8,688 nucleotides of DNA from assembly GCA_902805985.1 (NCBI GenBank), contig CADCUW010000005.1, forward strand, positions 1-8,688. The letters are read 5' to 3'. Under the pieces are notes generated by a model that did not search any database, was not told the origin of the DNA, and was given only the letters and a program-made list of their open reading frames with translations. The first letter of the stretch is position 1. Every line of letters begins with the position of its first letter. Both the position numbers and the translations under genes were made by a program. Shown one piece after another: positions 5,422 to 8,688 of this stretch. This stretch comes from an uncultured Rubrobacteraceae bacterium. GTDB lineage: Bacteria > Actinomycetota > Rubrobacteria > Rubrobacterales > Rubrobacteraceae.

Positions 5422-5967
5422 ATGCCACGGTATGTAGCCTTTCTGCGGGCGATCAACGTTGGCGGTCGCAGAGTGAAGATGGATCATCTGCGCAAGCTGT
5501 TCGAGGCGCTCGGGTTCGTCAACGTCGAGACGTTCATCGCCAGCGGCAACGTCATCTTTGATTCCGACGAAGACTCTCAACCGCTCGAGCGGAAGGTTGA
5601 GCGCCACCTTCAGGCATCGTTAGGATACGAAGTGGCAACGTTCGTTAGAACGGTATCCGAGCTTGCGGATGTTGCCCGATACAGACCTTTCGACCCCTCG
5701 CACCTCGACGTGGAAGGCAACGCGCTCTATATCGCCTTCCTCCACGCCGCACCGAGCGTCGAGGCCGAGCAGAAGCTCAAGGACCTCCGTACGGAGGTTG
5801 ACGATTTCCGAGTCAACAAGCGCGAAGTCTACTGGCTGTGCCGCAAGAAGATCAGCGAGTCCGCATTCTCCGGGGCGCTTCTAGAGAAGACCCTAGGGGT
5901 TCCAGCGACCATCAGGAACGCGACCACCATCAAGAGACTGACCGCTAAGTACCCCGCGCCTATGTGA
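5422..5967 (+). CDS. DUF1697 family protein, intact
   Basis: The 181-residue product starts MPRYVAFLRAINVGGRRVKM, the hallmark opening of DUF1697 proteins, followed by LRKLFEALGFVNVETFIASG and NVIFDSDED, then VATFVRTVSELADV and YIAFLHAAPS in the second half, ending normally with YPAPM. Length fits the family (about 175-185). AGGGAGG lies 8 bases upstream of ATG 5422. The biochemical role of DUF1697 is not established to my knowledge; the fold is thought to be a paired alpha/beta sandwich. It is the only complete gene between the coupled cassette and the transporter. Its codon use is slightly less GC-biased than the neighbouring genes, consistent with separate arrival, but that impression is by eye. 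Confidence 0.9.
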   Translation: MPRYVAFLRAINVGGRRVKMDHLRKLFEALGFVNVETFIASGNVIFDSDEDSQPLERKVERHLQASLGYEVATFVRTVSELADVARYRPFDPSHLDVEGNALYIAFLHAAPSVEAEQKLKDLRTEVDDFRVNKREVYWLCRKKISESAFSGALLEKTLGVPATIRNATTIKRLTAKYPAPM

Positions 5968-6065
5968 CGATTCGAGGGATGCAACAAAGCGCTCTCGCTG
6001 ATCGAGTTTCGCCGAAAGGCAAGTTGGAACCTATCCCGAAACGGAAGCGTCGAAACGCACTATCA

Positions 6066-6094
6066 GAGGCTCCTAAGAGGTCCTCAGGAGCCTC
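6066..6094. terminator. Strong hairpin, possible terminator after DUF1697
   Basis: GAGGCTCCT at 6066-6074 pairs perfectly with AGGAGCCTC at 6086-6094 across an 11-base loop that itself contains GAGG-T-CCTC. It lies about 100 bases after the DUF1697 stop. No run of T follows directly, so a classical intrinsic terminator is not certain; high-GC actinobacteria often use hairpins without a T tract. Confidence 0.45.
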
Positions 6095-6118
6095 ACTGAG
6101 GCTCTCAAATTCGTTTCT

Positions 6119-6132
6119 TGACCTCCAGGTCA
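6119..6132. promoter_or_regulatory. 14-bp perfect palindrome TGACCTCCAGGTCA
   Basis: The two arms TGACCT and AGGTCA are perfect inverted copies with a 2-base centre, the geometry of a dimeric repressor or GntR/TetR-like operator. It stands 25 bases after the hairpin and more than 300 bases before the transporter gene, with no regulator gene in the window. A partial half-site GGACCTCA recurs at 6261-6268. Function is inference. Confidence 0.3.
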
Positions 6133-6448
6133 CCCCAGAAAACCCAGACGCTTAGAAGGCAAATTTGGGCCTCGTCCTCGTGAAATCTCCGTCCATAATA
6201 TTGGAGGGCCTAGTAGCTGGGATATCCGAATGTGAGCGGTGGTGAGGAGGATCGGCCCCTGGACCTCACAGTTGTTTCAAAGAGTCTTGGAGAGGAGTAA
6301 GTCCGTCAGCGACCCTCAGAGAGGCGAAATAAGCCATCGTTTTTAAACATTGTGCGCCGAAGATTGCCATCTCCTCGGCCTTGTCGAAGGGAGCAAAAGA
6401 GCGGTGTTTCTGACCGCCTATCTCGAAAATTGATCGCTTATACTGGGC

Positions 6449-7354
6449 TTGTCATATGGTATTCTCCTCGGATCGTGGAAGCCGATAACCCGCATTCTAT
6501 TGGGCAAAAACCTCCTCTACACGCTCTTGCTCGTGGCCGTGACAGCAGTCTGGGGCTGGACGTTCGTGGTCGTGCAGGACGCGATCTCGCTCTACGGCGT
6601 GCTTCCTTTCCTGGCCGTCCGGTTCGCGCTGGCCGGGGCCGCGCTCGCCCCGGTCTACGCCCGCAGGCTCACCCGCCGGTCGCTGCTCGTGGGCGGCGGC
6701 ATCGGGGTGGTGCTGGCGGCGGGCTACCTTTTCCAGACGACGGGGCTGCTCTTCACCACCCCAACGAACTCGGGCCTCATCACAGGCCTCTTCGTCGTCT
6801 TCGCCCCCCTGGCCGACAGGCTGCTCTTCGGCGCCAACACCACGCGGCAGGTTACTGTGGCGGTCGTCCTGAGCCTGGGCGGCATGGTCCTTCTAGCGGG
6901 AGGAGGGCCCGAGGGCGCCAATTGGGGGGATCTTCTCACGCTGTTCTGCGCGGCGGCGCTGGGCCTGCACATAGCACTCCTCTCCCGGTACGCGGCAGAC
7001 CACGACGCCGGCGGGCTGACGCTCGCCCAGATCCTGGCGATGGCTTTGCTTTTCGCCGTGGCCTGGCCCTTCTTCGCCCCTGTAACCTTTCCGCCGCCGG
7101 AGGTGTGGGTGGCGCTGCTCGTCACGGGTCTCCTCGCCTCGGCCGGGGCTTTCCTGGTCCAGACGACGGTTCAGCAGAGGATCCCGGCGGCGCGGACCGC
7201 CATCATCCTGACGATGGAACCCGTCTTCGCCGCGCTCTTCGGCTACTGGCTCGCCGGCGACAGGCTCGTTGCGGTGCAGGTTTTTGGCGCCGCCCTGATC
7301 CTCTCTGCGCTCGTGATCGGGGAGGTCCTGCCCGTGCTGCGGCGGGGGAAGTAG
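6449..7354 (+). CDS. EamA/DMT-superfamily integral membrane transporter
   Basis: The protein of up to 301 residues has about ten hydrophobic segments and two EamA repeats (about 22-150 and 160-295). Typical pieces are TLLLVAVTAVWGWTFVVVQD in helix 1, PFLAVRFALAGAALAP in helix 2, TTPTNSGLITGLFVVFAPLA in the first repeat, and TAIILTMEPVFAALFGYWLA with LILSALVIGEV at the end. It should sit in the cytoplasmic membrane and export or exchange small metabolites; substrate is unpredictable. Family-like sequence begins at KNLLYT (residue 20). TTG 6449 and TTG 6500 are both possible starts and neither has a ribosome site; TTG 6500 would give 284 residues. The unusual upstream sequence suggests that the original start and promoter were replaced. 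The stop is 6 bases before the Pho-box-like array. Confidence 0.88.
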   Translation: MSYGILLGSWKPITRILLGKNLLYTLLLVAVTAVWGWTFVVVQDAISLYGVLPFLAVRFALAGAALAPVYARRLTRRSLLVGGGIGVVLAAGYLFQTTGLLFTTPTNSGLITGLFVVFAPLADRLLFGANTTRQVTVAVVLSLGGMVLLAGGGPEGANWGDLLTLFCAAALGLHIALLSRYAADHDAGGLTLAQILAMALLFAVAWPFFAPVTFPPPEVWVALLVTGLLASAGAFLVQTTVQQRIPAARTAIILTMEPVFAALFGYWLAGDRLVAVQVFGAALILSALVIGEVLPVLRRGK

Positions 7355-7360
7355 CTTCTC

Positions 7361-7404
7361 GTTTAACCCACGTTTAAAGCAAAACTTACCGGTCTGAAAC
7401 CTAT
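7361..7404 (+). promoter_or_regulatory. Pho-box-like array of 11-bp repeats upstream of phosphatase
   Basis: Four consecutive 11-base units are visible: GTTTAACCCAC (7361), GTTTAAAGCAA (7372), AACTTACCGGT (7383) and CTGAAACCTAT (7394). The first two share GTTTAA in perfect phase and the later ones diverge. The array resembles both the actinobacterial PhoP box (tandem GTTCACC-like heptamers every 11 bases) and the Bacillus TTAACA repeats. It lies directly upstream of a PhoD-like phosphatase, a classic Pho-regulon gene, and overlaps where a -35 element would fall if TATAGA at 7404-7409 is the -10. PhoP control is inferred from family knowledge and position. Confidence 0.55.
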
Positions 7405-7409
7405 ATAGA
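7404..7409 (+). promoter_or_regulatory. Probable -10 element TATAGA of the phosphatase gene
   Basis: TATAGA (alternatively TATATA at 7402-7407) is the best -10 match in the 109 bases between the transporter stop and the phosphatase start. No TTGACA-like -35 is present at the proper distance; that space is filled by the 11-bp repeats, as expected for an activator-dependent promoter. Confidence 0.4.
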
Positions 7410-7463
7410 AAAGTCTGTTGCTATGCTTGCCGCGACGTGAGAGCAAGTCGAGGAAGGGATATC

Positions 7464-8688
7464 ATGACGATGCGGGGCAACTGGGAGCAGCGACGCGCGG
7501 AGGCGGTCTCGCGCATGGGCGAGATCGACCGCCGGACTTTCGTGAAGCTTACCGGGGCGAGCGCGGCGGCCCTGATCTTCGGCTACGGGCCGTTCACGGA
7601 GAAGGTCTGGGCGCAGCCGCGCTTCTCGGACTACCCGTTCAAGCTCGGGGTTGCTTCGGGAGATCCGCTGCCCGACGGCGTCGTACTCTGGACGCGTCTG
7701 GCGCCGGATCCGCTGAACGGCGGCGGGATGCCGGAGAAGAAGGTCCCCGTCCAGTGGCAGGTCGCCACCGACGAGGGCTTCGCCAACGTGGTCGCCGAGG
7801 GTATGGAGTTCGCCTACCCCGAACTCGCCCATTCCGTCCACGTCGAGGTCGATGGGCTGAACCCTTCGGCCGAGTACTTCTACCGCTTCAGGGCTGGCCC
7901 CGAGCTCTCGCCGGTGGGCAGGACCAAGACGGCGCCGGCGTTGGGTGCGAGCCTCGCGGAGATGAGCTTCGCGTTCGTCTCGTGCCAGATGTACGAGCAC
8001 GGCTACTACACGGCGTACCGCAGGATGGCCGAGCAGGAAGAGCTCGACCTCGTCGTGCATCTCGGGGACTATATCTACGAGTATGGGCCCAACCAGTACG
8101 TCGCCAACGGGGGCAACGTCAGGACTCACGTGGGACCCGAGATCTGGTCCCTCCCCGACTACCGCAGGCGGCACGCCCAGTACCGCACGGACGAGGACCT
8201 GCAGGCCGCCCACGCGGCTTTCCCCTTCGTCGTGACCTGGGACGACCACGAGGTCGAGAATAACTACGCCGATGAGATCCCCGAGGGAAACCAGTCCGTC
8301 GCCGCCTTCGTCCGGCGCCGCGCCGCGGCCTACCAGGCCTACTACGAGCACATGCCGCTGAGAAGGGCATCGGTCCCGACGGGCCCCGACATGCTGCTCT
8401 ACCGGCGCCTGACGTATGGGAACCTCGCCGAGTTCAACGTGCTCGACACCCGCCAGTACCGTGACGACCAGGCCGGCGGGACCGTCCCGCCAAACCCGAG
8501 GAGCCTAGACCCGGCCCGCACCCTCACGGGCGAGGCGCAGGAGGGGTGGCTGCTCGACGGCCTCGCAGCCTCCGGGGCGACCTGGAACGTGCTCGCCCAG
8601 CAGGTCTTCTTCGCCCAGCGCGACCTCCAGATCGGGACCGGCCAGCGCTTCGCCATGGACGCCTGGGACGGCTACATCGGCTCCCGCG
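7464..8688 (+). CDS. phoD: PhoD-like alkaline phosphatase/phosphodiesterase, Tat-exported (cut by window edge)
   Basis: The visible 408 codons start at ATG 7464, 4 bases after AGGAAGGGAT. A twin-arginine signal is seen at residues 22-40, DRRTFVKLTGASAAALIFG, followed by AQ at about 50, so the enzyme should be exported folded. The PhoD N-terminal domain follows (FKLGVASGDPLPDGVVLWTR and HVEVDGLNPSAEYFYRFRAG). The metallophosphatase core has FAFVSCQMYEHGYYTAYRRM with C174, VVHLGDYIYEYG with D202, and TWDDHEVENNY with D260, D261 and H262. FNVLDTRQYRDDQ and WNVLAQQVFFAQRDLQ fit the later barrel. PhoD enzymes bind iron and calcium and release phosphate from mono- and diesters outside the cell. The final part of the protein is outside the window. 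Symbol is by family; related nucleases or phospholipases D share the fold. Confidence 0.92.
   Translation, partial: MTMRGNWEQRRAEAVSRMGEIDRRTFVKLTGASAAALIFGYGPFTEKVWAQPRFSDYPFKLGVASGDPLPDGVVLWTRLAPDPLNGGGMPEKKVPVQWQVATDEGFANVVAEGMEFAYPELAHSVHVEVDGLNPSAEYFYRFRAGPELSPVGRTKTAPALGASLAEMSFAFVSCQMYEHGYYTAYRRMAEQEELDLVVHLGDYIYEYGPNQYVANGGNVRTHVGPEIWSLPDYRRRHAQYRTDEDLQAAHAAFPFVVTWDDHEVENNYADEIPEGNQSVAAFVRRRAAAYQAYYEHMPLRRASVPTGPDMLLYRRLTYGNLAEFNVLDTRQYRDDQAGGTVPPNPRSLDPARTLTGEAQEGWLLDGLAASGATWNVLAQQVFFAQRDLQIGTGQRFAMDAWDGYIGSR

Larger units (their letters stand above)
5968..6448. other. Intergenic region with hairpin and palindrome, no supported gene
   Basis: This stretch of about 480 bases is AT-richer than the genes and holds no recognisable protein. 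A frame opening with GTG at 5964 (63 codons, to 6155) overlaps the DUF1697 stop by 4 bases, but its lysine-, arginine- and serine-rich product resembles nothing known and has no good ribosome site. Also present are a hairpin at 6066-6094, a palindrome at 6119-6132 and a weak inverted pair GTGAGG (6242-6247) / CCTCAC (6264-6269). I found no tRNA, riboswitch or rRNA pattern. Confidence 0.5.

Noticed and set aside
502..5490. 12-base match TGAAGATGGATC near 503 and in the DUF1697 gene near 5475
   Set aside because: One or two shared 12-mers are expected by chance in a window of this size.
4987..5607. Minus-strand frame of 206 codons with some hydrophobic stretches
   Set aside because: Overlaps the start of the well-supported DUF1697 gene antisense and the GNAT remnant in another frame; no family match.
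5964..6155. 63-codon frame overlapping the DUF1697 stop by 4 bases, mimicking coupling
   Set aside because: No recognisable domain, no ribosome site, and it contains the 9-bp hairpin; the overlap is easily due to chance.
7426..7447. CTTGC/GCAAG pair in the leader of the phosphatase gene as a riboswitch-like stem
   Set aside because: Only 5 bp with a 12-base loop and no surrounding conserved structure.
7401..8351. Long minus-strand frame and a plus-strand frame (7418-8263) over the phosphatase
   Set aside because: Both are other-frame readings of the unmistakable PhoD gene, which carries the Tat signal and metal-binding motifs.
1..8688. CRISPR array, tRNA, rRNA or complete integron/prophage
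   Set aside because: No regularly spaced repeats, cloverleaf pattern, integrase or phage structural gene is seen on either strand.

Overview
The window is GC-rich DNA (roughly 60-65% by eye) with frequent GTG and TTG starts, strong AGGAGG-type ribosome sites and short 4-bp gene overlaps. The protein families (paired GNAT acetyltransferases, small cupins, DUF1272, DUF1697, a RibD-C/DHFR-like reductase, EamA, Tat-exported PhoD) are typical of soil or radiation-tolerant actinobacteria; a Rubrobacter-like organism is my best guess. That is inference from family recollection and codon style, not from any search.

Layout. 1-111 (-): first 37 residues of an alpha/beta hydrolase leaving the window. 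112-567: divergent non-coding region with an 8-bp dyad. 568-2828 (+): a tightly packed cassette of GNAT, RimJ/L-type GNAT, cupin, a 59-aa DUF1272 cysteine-rich protein and a glutathione S-transferase, each start overlapping the previous stop; the last gene is broken after about 97 residues. 2829-5421: a scrap zone of truncated genes. It holds a second GST lacking its N-terminus on the opposite strand, a DHFR-like N-terminus fused in frame to the C-terminus of an IS5-type transposase, a nearly complete cupin that has lost its stop, and a GNAT remnant pointing into that cupin and broken at the same junction. 5422-5967 (+): intact DUF1697 gene. 5968-6448: non-coding, with a 9-bp hairpin and a 14-bp palindrome. 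6449-7354 (+): EamA transporter. 7464-end (+): Tat-exported PhoD-like phosphatase, cut by the window end, preceded by an array of 11-bp repeats resembling a Pho box.

The genes do not form one recognisable pathway. The 5' cassette looks like a co-translated group of small-molecule modification and detoxification genes. The middle records repeated insertion, deletion and illegitimate joining. The 3' end looks like a phosphate-scavenging locus whose phosphatase is probably induced by PhoP-type regulation. I see no CRISPR array, tRNA, rRNA or complete mobile element, and no clear new multigene system. The observations most worth checking are the two Pho-box-like arrays, the coupled cassette and the clustered gene junctions.
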